Of a stretch of 64,000 nt of DNA, positions 1 to 11,985 are shown piece by piece. Numbering within the stretch: the stretch's first letter is position 1; the number at the start of each line of letters is the position of its first letter. Source of the stretch: Lepisosteus oculatus (lineage: Eukaryota > Chordata > Actinopteri > Semionotiformes > Lepisosteidae); assembly GCF_040954835.1 (NCBI RefSeq), contig NC_090698.1, positions 74,196,284 to 74,260,283 on the forward strand, read 5' to 3'. The notes under the pieces were generated by a model. The model had not been told where the DNA came from, did not search any database, and was given only the letters and a program-made list of their open reading frames with translations. The translations under genes and the position numbers were made by a program.

Positions 1-589
1 TACAGTATATTTACTTGAGGTTAGAAATGCATTTTGGCATTTTGGCAGTATATCCCAACTCATACAAATGTAATAAGACACTGTTTTGTGTTTGGAGCAG
101 TTCAGGTCTGTAGGCCGGTTATTTTCCGACCTGTGTCTTGGAGAGCCTCTCTGCCTGTCGAGGGGAGAGAATATCTGGTAAAGTGTGCTTGGACAGCTGA
201 GGCATTGGATGAGATAAGCAGCCCACAAACTCAGGGATATCCAAGTAGATAACAGCTCCAAATGAGTGGACACCAGATGGTTCATAATTTATGGAGCTAC
301 AGTACATAATTTCCTTGGAAATTCCCCAGCCAGCCTATGTTTTTAGACAGGCAGGCAACATGAAACAGAAAGAAAAAGCAGGAGACCATTTAGATATTTG
401 TTGACTGTTAGCTGTGAATACCATCCAGCCACTTGTTAATGCTTCTTAAAAGCATATATTTTAAAGGGCTATTGAATCAAATTGGGACTTGTAAGATCTC
501 TTTTAGAATATCATAGTCAGGGTTGTTCTCCGCATTACAATGTAAATATTCCTGCTCTGGAATCAATTCAGTGAAAAGATCAACCAGAA

Positions 590-870
590 ACATTCTGGGG
601 TTTAAAGAAATGTCCTTCACTGACAAGCTAAAAAGACCAAATCTTTTTAGTCTTGAACAGAGGTGATGAGGGGATCTGATTCAGGTATTTACAATCCTCA
701 AAGAAGCACTGGCCAATAGTCAACCCAATAGATTTCTTCTGAATCAATAGTGAAACACAAACTAGTGGACACTAGTGGAAATAACAGTGTGAATGTATTA
801 AAAACTGTGAACAGGAAGGATCTCTTCACATGGAAATTGTGGAAGAGAAGTTACTGAACCAGGGTTGTTG
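590..870 (+). repeat. Decayed CR1-type LINE, ORF2 C-terminal region
   Basis: Conceptual translation with stops gives the CR1/L2 tail phrases LFSLEQR and GDLIQVF, typical of the region after the reverse transcriptase domain. Stops and indels show that it is dead. Confidence 0.6.
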
Positions 871-1219
871 TAGCTGATACCCTAGATCCTTCCAAGAAAC
901 AACCAGATGAGATCTTCAGATCCTCAGATCAATTAGGTTTGAAAGACCAAACAAGCTACATAGGCAGCATGCCCATTTCTTGTTTCCAAGCCTCGCTGTT
1001 CTTATAAAACATTGCTTTTTGCTTGATGCCATATGTCTTTTACAACTTTCTATTACATAAACAGTAGTTGTGCATTTTCCTTAATTTTAAAGCATGGGTA
1101 ATGTATCAGCTGTGCCTTTAAAAGCACCTTAGGAGACTTCTCAGACCTTCTGTTGAGCGAATTATGGGGAGAAGTAGATGAAGGCAAATCATCTGTCTAG
1201 GTGGCAAGAAATACATAAT

Positions 1220-1440
1220 AAATTGTAAATGTCCCAGCATTGACCCCTGTGGAACACCATGAGTAGTAGGACAAGATTAAAGATAAACAGCCAATATTTT
1301 ACAAGTGGACTCCTGGTTGCCAAATAGGAGTGAAATCAAGGAAGGGCAGAACCAGTGACCCTGAAATAATTTCCCCTCCAATCTGGTAGAGTTCTGTGAT
1401 GGACAGTATCAAAACCTGCTTTTATATGTAGTAGGAGAGG
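1220..1440 (-). repeat. Decayed CR1-type LINE, reverse transcriptase fragment
   Basis: On the minus strand the sequence reads GFDTVHHRTLPDW (compare the RT motif AFDTVxHxxL), then HGVPQGSMLG (compare GVPQGSVLGP). These are two conserved RT blocks in the right order. The copy is degenerate. Confidence 0.65.
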
Positions 1441-2646
1441 AATGTTAACCCATCAACTAATCATTAACTGTCCTAATATCGACTGATTCAGTGCTGTCTC
1501 TCTCCCTAGACCCTGACTGAAAAGTTTCAAAGAGCTCATTAGATGCAAGATGAGATTGCGCCTGAGCTTTGTACAATGTGACACAGGAAAGCACTTGTTC
1601 ATCAGCCATGCAATCTCCATGATAATGTATTAGTGTTCTGCTTTGAGGACTCTTCCTAGACACCAGTGATGAAGGGATAATGGCAACTTTTATGAATGAG
1701 GAAAAACAGAACAATAGGCATCAGTAGCCTCAACGTATTGCTCCCTTAACAACCTTCACAGAGAGCTGTGATGGAAAACTGCTCCTAGAAAATTACTTAT
1801 GTCCAATCACAAGAAAAAACTGTCCTGCAGTTAATATTATACTCCAATTCTAATCAATGTAGTAATAATGTACATTGTCCATATAATTTCCCCTGTCCTG
1901 TACATAATGCCAGGGCCCCAGGTTTGTTAGTTATCTCAAAGAGCCTGACACCTTTTATTGTGTTATGCTATTAGCCTTTTCATGACGAAGCACACAACGC
2001 TGCATTTCTTTGTAAGCCTGTAGACCCTATTACAGTTGCATTTATAGTCCATGTGCCTTTTATCAGGGAGACATTTACAAAAATAACATAATTGCGAGAG
2101 AGAGTAATCATTTAATTTTTCTAAGAATGGGAAACACTGTGCTATTTCTTCAGAGATCAGAAGGTCCTAACCTTGAACAAAAATGAAAAGAAGAAATTTA
2201 GTTTGATTGTGTTGATGTTAGACCTGGAGACATCCCTGAGTGATTTTGCAGAGGAGTTCTTATAAAACGAAAAGCCTCCTATTAACACAGGCATAAACTA
2301 CCTTGGGCGCAGTGACCCCTTTTCTTTCAAGTGCTCAATAGTGACCTTTCAATAATCATTTTTATGCAGCCTTCTGTAAAGACTAATAATGTTCTTTTAC
2401 ATGTATGAAAAATAAATCACTGTATTAAGATTTCAAAATGTGGCGGAAATGAAGTTAGTTAATGACATTTTGCCTCCTAGCAGGAAATGTGTAGTTACAG
2501 GGGGGCTGACAGATTTGCAGCACAATCATGAACTAATTCACAGGCAAAGTTCTGCCCACTCAAAGCATGTCTGTCGTGCCTGTGCCCTGTGCATGGCAGG
2601 CACACCTCTGCATGCGTGAGCTGAGGTCGCCCTGCTCTCTCTGCAG

Positions 2647-2862
2647 ACCTGGCTGGCATCCCTCTCCCCGGAGGTCTGAGTGGGCACTCCCTCTTACCCC
2701 TGCTGTCCCGGGACACCCCCCCAAAGGGCCGCCCACGCCCGACCTGGGTCCTGAGCGAGTTCCATGGCTCTGATGTCAACGCCTCTACGTACATGCTGAG
2801 GACAGAGCAGTGGAAGTACATCGCCTATGCCGACGGGATCAGCGTCCCACCCCAGCTCTTTG
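2647..2862 (+). CDS. ARSK: ARSK penultimate coding exon
   Basis: The acceptor is ctctctgcag before 2647 and the donor gtaagt starts at 2863. The exon is 216 nt: 2 nt, 71 codons, 1 nt. It is open throughout in the ARSK frame. Confidence 0.93.
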
Positions 2863-5800
2863 GTAAGTCAAAACCATGAGCCTGGTTTTAACAGAGGGGT
2901 CTGCAGCTCCAGACCTCTGCTGCCACACAGGTGAGCCTGGTTTTAACACAGGGGTCTGCAGCTCCAGACCTCTGCTGCCACACAGGTGAGCCTGGTTTTA
3001 ACACAGGGGTCTGCAGCTCCACATGTCCGGTTCCACCAGACCAGAAAGACCAGGAGATGCTGTGGCCATGCGAGCTGGAGCTGAGTGTTAGAAGTGTAGC
3101 TCTGCCCCCGAACTGAGTTCAGTTCAGTTTGCCCTGAGATAACACCCCATGGTTATCCAGTACCATCCCATCTCATCACCATATGATCCAAATGGTACCA
3201 TCTGCCCTGCTGCACTCTGGACCCTCTTCTTCGGCTGCTCCCCCTGCTCTCAGCATCGGCTAATTTCACGCTGGACCTGTAGTGAAACAGTACCGGAAAC
3301 AGTACCGTCCCACTTCACCAACCAGTTAGCACCTGCCTCTGCTCTGTGACTGTCAGCTCAGGTCTCTGTTTATTCTGCAGAACTCCTTATAACATCCTTA
3401 TCACTGCCAATAGCACAGTCAAAGGAGTTGAGCTCACAGTACAGAGAAATCAAAGACTGGATTGTGTGCCAATTAGTGAGTTTAGAAAATAGTGCAGTCA
3501 AAGTCTGTCTGAGCACTAGTGAGACAGAAGGTACCAGCCGCCCATTTGCAAGAGATTAGGCATAGCTGTGCTAGTGGGCTTTAAACAGAATAATTTTAAC
3601 AGTGGCACTACATTAAGCTGTTTACCTCCTACAGCTGCAGTATGACTCAGGAAAGGATAATTAGGTTTTATGAAATGACTCACCCTGTGTGTGCAGAAAG
3701 GAATCTGGACATCCTTTGTATTGATAAAACAAATGTATATTAAGCTCATTGGGTTGCAAGGAGAAAGCTAGATTTTTTTAATTTCCTGGAAGTGCATTGG
3801 AAGTGTTCCTGGGGCACTGAGTTTTAATGGCAGGATACCTTAGGTGTGTGGGTATCAGAGTACAGCTGGGATGAGGAATACAGTGATGGCAGAAACTGCT
3901 TACAGCTGTGGCTCACTGCCAACTCACGATCAGTGACTGTGTTATTGACCTACGTTGTCAATGCCAACATTTAAAAAAGTGAAGTGAGTTTTGTTTTTGT
4001 TGAGCATCTGTTTGCCTGTGCTCTTCCAAAACAGCGCCCTGCAAGAGTGTTTAGACAGTTTTTTTTTTATTTTGTGGCTTTAAAACTTGCAGCCATGACA
4101 CTTTGAAGTAGCAATTAGTATTTGTCACATTCGCAGCCTACTCCACACATTCAAAGAAACAAAAACAAAAAAGTAAATAAATGATCTAAAAAGAAAAATG
4201 GGAAAGTCATTATTGTAGAAGTGTTCAAACCCTTTGCTGTTGCAAATCTAAATTAATTTAGGAGTACATAATTACCGTAACAAGCCACACAATTAGTTGC
4301 GTGGCTTCTATCGACTACATTAATCGACTAAGCAGCTTAGGAGCACTGGCAGTAGAGGCCTGCCTTGCCAGAACATGAGACTTTGACAGCATCCAGCGCT
4401 GTTGTAATTTGTGCGAATGGTACTGTACTGCAGTGCTGTGCTTTTAGTTTAATGATTGTTTGCACAGTAATTTTAACATGGTACTAGCACAATTTATATG
4501 CACAATGCGAACATGACGTTCATGTAGTTTACAAATTACATTACAGTTTTTTCTTTTTTCAATGGCATGTACTATAGTGAGTGTTATTGACCATAATATT
4601 CTGGCTTTCTTACTGTCGAAGGCCTACTTTATTCAGTTTGATGGGGTTTACTGTGATGTTTAGATTGTGTGCTGTCATGGTATTCACAAGAACACGATTA
4701 ACGCGGTCATTTACTGTACTTCGTTTTGACATTTATTACTCTGGTATATTTAAAACCATTTGTCAGACACAATGCAGGGGTCTGGAACGGTTGTCTGCCC
4801 TGGGCCTGTGCTGGCTCTCAGCACCCCTGCTCTGAAGCGAAGGTACCTGTGTGAGCAGATGTGATCGAATCCTGGGAAATGTGGAGCTGGACTCATCTCG
4901 TCACCTGCTGTATCTGTTAAGAGGTACTGCAGGGAAGCGCCTTCAGTCTACGCACAGCTGTGTCACATCTCCCAACAGAACGAACACGTCTCTGCACCCA
5001 GTAACCACTCAATACTAAAAATTCTAAAACCAGTGATCTGCAGCTTCTATAACATGTGTAGCATCCTGGAGGAAACACAGCAGCCAGACAGCACCTGTGG
5101 CAATGGCCACAAACCCCACATCCTGCGGGAAAACAGTAACACACTGGTGAAGATACTGAAAGGGTTAAAAGATAAATAATCCTTACACTTATATAGCACT
5201 TGTCTGGGTACACCCCTCAAAGCACTTTACAGGTGTTGAAAACTGGATGATGCTCCAGCCCTCTCCCCACACACCAGCTCTCAGTGGGGAGGAGAGCAGA
5301 GTGATGAAACCAGTTCAGAGATGGGGATTATTAGGAGGCCATGACTGGTAAAGGCCAGGGGGAAATTTGGCCAGGACACCGGGGTAACACCCCTACTCTT
5401 TTTTGAGAAAACCCCCTGGGTTTTTTAACTACCACGGAGAGTCAGGACGGTTTTATGTCTCATCCAAAGGATAGTGTCTTTTTACAGCAAGTGTCCCCGT
5501 CACTATACTGGGGCATTAGGACCCACACAGACCGCAGGGTGAGCGCCCCCTGCTGGCCCCACTGACACCTCTTCCAGCAGCAGCCTTAGCTTTCCCAGGA
5601 GTGCTCTCATCCAGGTACTGACCAGGCTTACAGCTGCTTAGTTTCAGAAGGCTGCCAGCTGTGAGTTGCAGAGTGATACAGCAGCTGGCAACAGTGAACA
5701 TCTGGCAAATTCAGTGTTCAAAGAGGTGTACAGCCTGTGTTGTCAGAGCTTGCTGAGAGATGTTGGTCCCAGGTGGTGTGACCTAGTACAACCTCTGTTG

Positions 5801-8800
5801 ATGTGTTGCTCTTCTCCGGTGCTAGAGCAGCACTTTGTACCCAATATTCTAAATAAGGTCTTAATTGTGCAATGCAGAATTCTAACATTACACGTCTTGA
5901 TTTAAATTCTATAATTATAATAATTATATAATTATTATATCCTAATATTTTTAGAGCTTTCTCATATTGTTTAGAGGAGGCAAATTATGTCAACATGCAC
6001 ACTTAAGTCTTTGTCATTGGTCGCTTCTTGAACCTTAATGTTTTGGTCCTGTTTTCTAAATCCATGTTGACTATCACCTAGACTCCTCGAGTTTAGTTCT
6101 AATTATTATCTCCATAAGCTTACCTGTAACAGGCATATGGAAGGAAGACATATGAACAATAAAGGAATGTCTACACATTGTTCTGTCAACACTGGCAGGA
6201 AGGTTCCTTGTTTTCTTTAGTGATAAGAGGTGGAATGTGTGCAACTCCAGTAGCCACGTCTGCCTCTTCAACACTAACGCTACTAAAATACAACTTTTTG
6301 ATGACCCGTGCCGAATAGCGTGCACCTCATTTTCATTTGCACCCCAGAGCAGAGACCCCTGTCCTTTGAAATCGTGAGACATGATACAAAATGGCAAAGC
6401 ATTTTTTAAAGAAGTTTTAACTCTGGTGTTTTGTCCCTGTTTTTTTTTTTTTCAGGCACGTAAGCAACTGCTTACAAACTGTATGATGTATCCTGTTTGT
6501 AAGCTGCTGCACTGATCTATGAAAATTAACGAAACGGGAGATGACAATAGCCTGGCATTACAGTTGCTCTCGAATTGATGTGATGCTCTTAACCCGTGTG
6601 AGTCAGCACAATCAGCACTAACACCGTTTACGGAACAATTCAGAGGGGCAGCACTTAGCGGCGGCTCTCCGGTGTTTGAAGGGTGCTGAGCTGGGGCCCG
6701 CGGCTCGATCAGCAGGACCGCTCTGCCCAAGGGCTCTCGAGCGGCTCCGCGCTCACGCTCGCGGGGGGCGGGGGTGGAAAGGCCGCGCGGCGTTGGCCGG
6801 CTTCCCATCAGCCCCCGTTCCGGCCCGACCACCGGGCCAGCTGAGGAGGGATCCGCCTGGGAGGTAGAACGGGAGATAAAACAGAACCGGGTTTTCTTAA
6901 CTGCGTGGGATCCCTGCAGAGCGCAGAGAGAGAAATAAATGCACTCAGCCCTGCGCTGGATGAAGCTGAGCTCCTCTCTGGCTACAGTGCAGCTCTCAGT
7001 AACTATCGGCCCACTGGCACAACCGTCGTGCCAGCTGATGAGCCTTCTTCAGGTGTGTGAAGAAGGCTCAGCGGCCCAAACGTTGCATTTCTCCTTTCCG
7101 TTTTTCAGGGTGGAATTAACCCGCACTTGTTCTTTTTATCAGTCAGAACAGCCGATCCCTGACGCTGATCCCCGCTCAGACATCCACTCGTTTAGTTCTG
7201 ATTGTCGTTTCCGTGACCTTACGTGTGATACAAATCACACTTACTGGTCTGCAGTGACTTGGTTCGGTTTTATCACCACATTAGTAATTGTCAAGTCTCT
7301 GAGTACAGCCTTGTCATGAGTGACTCTGGGAAGTCTCGATTTAACAGCTTGTGAATAACACCTTTTGTGTCCTTACTTTCTGTACAATAAGTAGAAACCA
7401 TCAGGCCCTGGGCATTTGTCTCAAGTGCTCTCCTCACTCATTTGTGTTCATGGCCAGCTCTTCTTTCAGCTCTGTGACAGTGGGTCCCCTCCTCACACAG
7501 CCAGTGTATGGCTGAGTTACTGAACACAGCCACAACTTGCAGCTTCCCTCACAGGCCCTACTGACAAGTTAACTGATCTTGCATGTCTGCCAGGCGAAAT
7601 ATAGAAAGACATATGATCAGATAGAGCAGTGAAATCAGTAAAATCATCTGTATCAGATTTAGCCCTCTCTTTCATTGAATACGTCCCAAAGGGGACAACC
7701 AATCTGCTGCTCCTGTCTCCAGAGGCCCAGCCCCTCGACCTCCTGTCAGAAACCAGGGGGGACATTGCTCTGACTGGCTCATGTCCTCCCTCCCTGGGTA
7801 ACAGTAGGGTAGCTGTGTGGTTCAGGGACACGACAACCCAGCTCAAGCAACACCTAACTGCAAAGCATGCTTCTTAGAAGACAGTAACACATTGTTTGTT
7901 CTAGTGTGGAACATGTCTGAATGTACTGATTTAGATTCATTTATATTTTATAACATTTGTTACAGAATATTAGAACTGTGACAGTCAAGAAACATACTTG
8001 TAGTCTCAGAAATTGGCAGGTTGTCCAGAAGGTGGCACTGTGTTCTCAACCACTGCAACCTTTAGATGTTAGGAAAAGTTTTAAACTGCAGCAGTTTTAA
8101 CTTTTGAGTCTTTTTTTTGCCTGGACTTGTGTTTGTCCATCTTCTTTAGTCGAAATATTAATTCAATATTAATGAATAATTGTAGTCATCACATTTTCTG
8201 GAGGAACAAGACATCCATGCAAATCAGATTATCAGAAGAGCCTCTTGCAGGTGAGGCACAGCTGACTGCTTTTAGATGAGACCGGTTTTTCACAGAGCTG
8301 TGTTTGGCTTCCCATCCCTGCAGCGCATGTCTGTCACTGTTTGGAGGTTTCCTTAGAGAAAGGGCCACCCACAGGTGGCAGATACTCACCTTCTGGATGT
8401 CAGTATTTGGCAGTGATCTCTATAGGTTTCTGTAAATGTATGAACCTCATGTCACAGTTTTGTTTCCTCTGGGTAGAACACCATACGTGCAAAGCAGAAG
8501 TGTGGGCGAGAACGGTGAACCGGTGCCAGGAAATATTGATCATGCCCACTTGCACACAGCCAGGAGCTTTGTTTTGCGAGGTGGGAGGTGCAGAGCGGGC
8601 AGCAGCTGCACAGGCTGCCGGCTCAGATCACAGGAGGCCTGGACCAGCTCTGATCGGAGCAGGGTTCGAGGGGTCTCCTAGCTCCTGTGGATCCACGGTA
8701 CATGAGGCACGCTCAGCCCACGCTGAAATAGTGGCTGATGCACAGCCCACGTAGTCTGTTTCCCGTAACAGAGAAAGGTGTTTCATTACTGCAGGAGCCA

Positions 8801-11223
8801 GTGTGAATTTCAATTAATAGCCTGACGGGAGGCTGCAAAGGTCATGTAAAAACAAGGTTCTGTCTTTAGGCTCTGCCACTCGGCTGCGTCTGGTGAAAGA
8901 TGGTAAGAGCTCTGTCCCCAGGTTTTAGATTCGGAGAGCTTTGCTTATTTGGCGATGTGAGTGAAAGTGTTTTAGTATTGTTGACAAAAACAATACATGA
9001 ACAGCTTCCTCAGTGCTGAAAAAAAAGCACCGTTTTTATTCGAGAGCTGTATTGATAAATACAAAATTCAAAATTCAGACTTAAGATTCAGGAATCAGAA
9101 TGATACAAGAATCTCATCCTCCTGTTTCTTGAAAGAAGCTGGGGCATGGGCTTTGACAACATGGCTGAGTACCTTGTTCCACACTCCCACAACCCTTTGT
9201 GTAGAGAAGTGCCTCCTGTTCTGTTTTAGATGCACTTCAACTTCATTTTCACTTGTGTCCTCCAGTTGGTGTATCACTGTGCAGTCTGAAGAAGTCTTGC
9301 TTGCTGACCGTGTCAGTGTCTTTGAGGATTGTGAATACTTGTATCAAGAATCAAGTCTCTATTTCACAGTCTTTTCTGTACAAAACAAAAACTCAGTTCC
9401 TTCAGCCTGTCACTCCCTTAAACCCCAGAATGTATCTGATTAATCTTCTTTTAACTGATTCCATAGTAGGGGTAACTTTTCTATAACATGATGCCAAAAA
9501 TTGTACACAGTATTCCAAATGAAGCCCTATTAGGATGTTATACAATTTTAACACAAAACCCCTTAATGTATTATGCATTTATCTACACATTCTCAAATTT
9601 TGTTTACCTTTTTCTTTTCTCATATGGTCTACAAATGTAAATGATGTATCAACAGAAACACCTCAATCTTTGTTGTAAGTATTCTCTGCTAGTTCAGTGT
9701 TTTCCAAAATTGTTTATAGCTTTTACTACCTTCTTGTAAAATCCTACACTTGCCTATGTGACAGTCTCAGTTCCGCGCGGTGTCGTGCCCCCCGGCACCC
9801 GTTCTGGCCCTCACACCTGGGGCGCGAACCCGGGTCTCCGGCGTAACACAGCAGGGCACCAAGCGCGTGAGATAAAGGAGACCTCCCCCAGCCCAGGCGG
9901 CTGAGGACCCTGCTGCGCGCAGGGAGGGCGCTGACGTCACCCCACCAGCTCTGCTACACCTACATTAAATGTCATCTGCCAAGTATTTGCCCGGTTTTGG
10001 ATTCTAATTTCTTTTTGAAATTAATTTGCTGGTACATCCATGTTTGCTAATCCCCCTAATTTGGTTTAACCTTCAAACTTAACTAGTTGCCTAACTATAC
10101 CAGAATCGAAATCGCTGATATTAATAAAAGCAGCGGTCCTACTACAGACCCCTGCAGCACTCCTCTAATTACACAATCCCAGTATACGTCTCCCCTTATC
10201 TACAGTATACACTCAGTTTTCTAATTATAACCCAATTCTCACTCCAAACACAGCCAGTGTGGCTGAGAGAATTTCTTGTTTCAGCTATAAAGGGGTTAAG
10301 AATGCAGGCTGTGAAATTATTTCAGGAATGAATACCTTTGAAGATGAGCAGCTGACATAAACACTTGAACAGATTCCTGAAATGCCTGTGGCGCACCTGG
10401 CTGACTGGCAGAGCTCATCCTACAAAGCGCCGCGTGAGGCTGAATAATGAGCAGGGTGGGCTGAGTGACCTTTAGTTTCTTATTATTTCCTGATGTGGGG
10501 AAGCAGATAAAGGTGACAGAATATTAGGGTGTAGTGTCAATGTGTAGAATTCAAATCAAGGGATATTACAGCAGGTATATTAAAATTATATGAAACATTA
10601 GTCAGGCCTCATCTAAAATAACTGTGTACAATTGTGGTCACCACATTACAAAAAGATGCTGTTGCTCTGAAATCAGTCCAGAGACGAGCAATCGGGTGCA
10701 GTCTGGGGCTTCAGGGGGTGTCTTCCGCTGCCAGGCTGCAGGCGCTGCACATTTTCATCGAACAGAGACGAGTACAAGGGGACCTGGTGCAAGTGTCCCC
10801 TAGGGCACTGACAGAGTCGACCCGGTGGCCTTCCTCAGAGCCCACGGGGCTAGAGCACACAGGAGGAGGCTGCGTGAGGTCAGTTAGCCACCAAGTGCCG
10901 TACCAGCCGTCCTCCCGTCAGTGACCCCTCTCTCCCGCTCTCCTGGCGCAGACCTGTCCTCCGATGAGGAAGAGCTGCGCGACCTGGCGGCGGAGCTGCC
11001 CGGCGTCTGCGGGCGCCTGGACGGGCTGCTGCGCGCCGTGGTGGACTACCCCGCCGTGTCCCGCGCCGTGCGCCGCTACAACAGGCGCCAGTTCCTGTCC
11101 TGGAGGCGCAGCCTGGGCGCCGCCTACGCCCGCACCATCGCCGGCCTGCGCTGGCACCGCGACTGGCAGGAGGACCCGGCCGGGTACGAGGCTGCCATCG
11201 ACCGCTGGATCGCCGGGGCGTAG
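2647..11223 (+). CDS. ARSK: Arylsulfatase K, 3' part (last two coding exons)
   Basis: ARSK is a lysosomal sulfatase; the family enzyme removes 2-O-sulfate from glucuronate in heparan and chondroitin sulfate chains. Two exons are visible, 2647-2862 and 10952-11223, joined across an 8.1-kb intron with a consistent phase: TTT G|gtaagt, then cag|AC CTG, makes an Asp. The first exon opens with LAGIPLP and contains WVLSEFHGSDVNAST (a conserved glycosylation sequon, NAS) and YMLRTEQWKYIAYADG, as in vertebrate ARSK. The last exon runs from DLSSDEEEL to LRWHRDWQEDPAGYEAAIDRW and a TAG at 11221-11223. Only the C-terminal ~160 residues are here. The catalytic formylglycine-forming Cys motif and the metal ligands must lie upstream of the window. 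The exon coding sequence is GC-rich at third positions. I see no frameshift. The assignment is strong from recognised family sequence and from the GPR150/RFESD/RHOBTB3 neighbours. Confidence 0.93.
2877..3020 (+). repeat. 55-bp tandem repeat next to an ARSK splice donor
   Basis: About 2.6 copies of a 55-bp unit start 14 bp after the ARSK exon's donor. Two unit junctions carry the sequence cacacag|gtgagc, a strong donor-like match, at about 2930 and 2985. Confidence 0.85.
5168..5690 (-). repeat. 5S rRNA-derived SINE (SINE3/Deu type), copy 1
   Basis: Read on the minus strand, the 5' end resembles 5S rRNA, including the pol III C-box-like run CCTGGTCAGTACCTGGATG. A conserved body follows, and then a LINE-like tail with aaagtgctttgag and a tatataagtgtaaggatt motif. 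The same element recurs at 47278-47848 and 56637-57205. Confidence 0.8.
6655..6870. promoter_or_regulatory. CpG-rich island inside ARSK intron
   Basis: A ~215-bp segment with many CpGs (for example gctcgcggggggcggggg, ggccgcgcggcgttgg) sits in AT-rich intron sequence. No recognised exon adjoins it. It may be an intragenic regulatory element or promoter; the function is unknown. Confidence 0.35.
7014..7090 (+). repeat. Penelope-like/hammerhead-like double hairpin
   Basis: CTGGCAC (7014-7020) pairs with GTGCCAG (7028-7034). It is followed directly by CTGATGAG and a 12-bp perfect hairpin (7039-7050 with 7059-7070), then GCGGCCCAAACG. The layout resembles the degenerate hammerhead motifs of Penelope-like elements. 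The GAAA box is degenerate here. Confidence 0.35.
9095..10260 (-). repeat. CR1-type LINE ORF2 fragment, interrupted
   Basis: On the minus strand, recognisable blocks follow in ORF2 order: RGVLQGSVVGP (about 10160-10130), TWQMTFNVGKCR (about 10000-9950, split by an insertion) and RRHFSTQRVVGVWNKVLSHVV near 9220-9150. Frameshifts and stops are present, so it is a fossil. The TG...CA element at 9757-9958 is nested in it. Confidence 0.75.
9757..9958 (-). mobile_element. TG...CA-bounded repeat with tRNA-like core, copy 1
   Basis: A 202-bp element begins TGTGACAG and ends CTACA, and is flanked by a perfect 4-bp duplication CCTA (9753-9756 and 9959-9962). It sits inside a CR1 LINE: removing it and one CCTA restores the LINE's TWQMTFNVGKC coding block. 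On the minus strand it contains TGACGTCA and a GGTTCGCGCCC B-box-like motif. It is ~94% identical by eye to copy 2 at 45437. Confidence 0.75.
10545..10840 (+). repeat. CR1-type LINE ORF2 C-terminal fragment
   Basis: Translation shows VQRRAIGCSLGLQGVSSAAR, then LQALHIF and EQRRVQGDLVQV, the CR1/L2 tail after the RT domain. It ends ~110 bp before the last ARSK exon. Confidence 0.7.
10952..11223 (+). CDS. ARSK: ARSK last coding exon
   Basis: The acceptor is cctggcgcag ending at 10951. The exon is open for 2 nt plus 90 codons including the TAG stop. It encodes the helical C-terminal tail of the sulfatase. It lies only ~100 bp downstream of a decayed CR1 LINE fragment. Confidence 0.93.
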
Positions 11224-11979
11224 GGCAGCTCCCGGGGGGCCGTGACGAGACGCACGGGGAGGGGGGGGCGGCTGGTGCTCGCCTCGCGTCCGGCCACAGC
11301 CGTCTCCCTCACGCGTGGGGCGGCGGTCTCCTCTCACGCCAAGCCCCGAGAAAGCCCATACGCGCCCTCCTCGCTGTCGGCCCACAGACGTTCTTGACTT
11401 TCTTTTTTTTTTTTGGTTATGTAAAGATCAACTTTTTTTTTTTAGTCTTTATACGTATTTTATTTTCGCCGAATCTGAAAGATGACATCTCGGGTTGTCT
11501 TCCAAGATGTGGCCCGCTGTTCTCCTCATATATGGGTTATATTGGGAGAAATGGTAGAAATTCCGGTAGTGAACCGTTACAGGGATCTTCAGCACATTGT
11601 ACTGCAGTTGTCCTAATAGAGCTTCGGCTTCATTGCCGGGGCTGTAACTAAGGGGGAAAAGTATGGCTGTTTTACTGCTCCACCCTCACACCGCCTCACT
11701 AGATGTGCACCTTTAAACTTCTGCAGTGGGTTTCAGTGGAACAAAGGCTTCAGAATCAGACTGCAAACTGTTGCCAGGCAACTAGGAATTAACAGCGGCC
11801 AGTTTTTTGTTTTAATTGGCTTCATATTTTAACACCCCTTCAGCTGCTTTTAAAAATGTCATGGCTTGCTACAGAGTTACCCAGTTGCCTGGCCCCTGGT
11901 GGGTTCCCAAGATATTGGAAAGAAGCTTTGTATTTATCAGTATTGTATGCATCTGAATGGGACTAATTCTTCCGATGCA

Positions 11980-11985
11980 AATAAA
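11980..11985 (+). terminator. ARSK: Likely ARSK polyadenylation signal
   Basis: A canonical AATAAA lies ~760 bp downstream of the ARSK stop, followed by a GT-rich stretch (gaatgttctttgag, then tgttgtcgtgtc). I see no other AATAAA between the stop and here, so 11224 to ~12005 is the probable 3' UTR. Confidence 0.55.

Larger units (their letters stand above)
1..2646. other. ARSK intron with decayed LINE fragments
   Basis: No ARSK exon is recognisable before 2647, so this is intron sequence. It holds two CR1-type LINE fragments, listed separately, and otherwise AT-rich sequence with no feature I can support. Confidence 0.6.
2863..10951. other. ARSK last intron
   Basis: An 8.1-kb intron. It holds the 55-bp repeat, a 5S-derived SINE (5168-5690), a GC-rich island (6655-6870), a Penelope-like fold (7014-7090), a CR1 LINE (9100-10260) with a TG...CA element nested in it, and a second CR1 piece (10545-10840). 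I see no gene in the remaining stretches. Confidence 0.7.
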
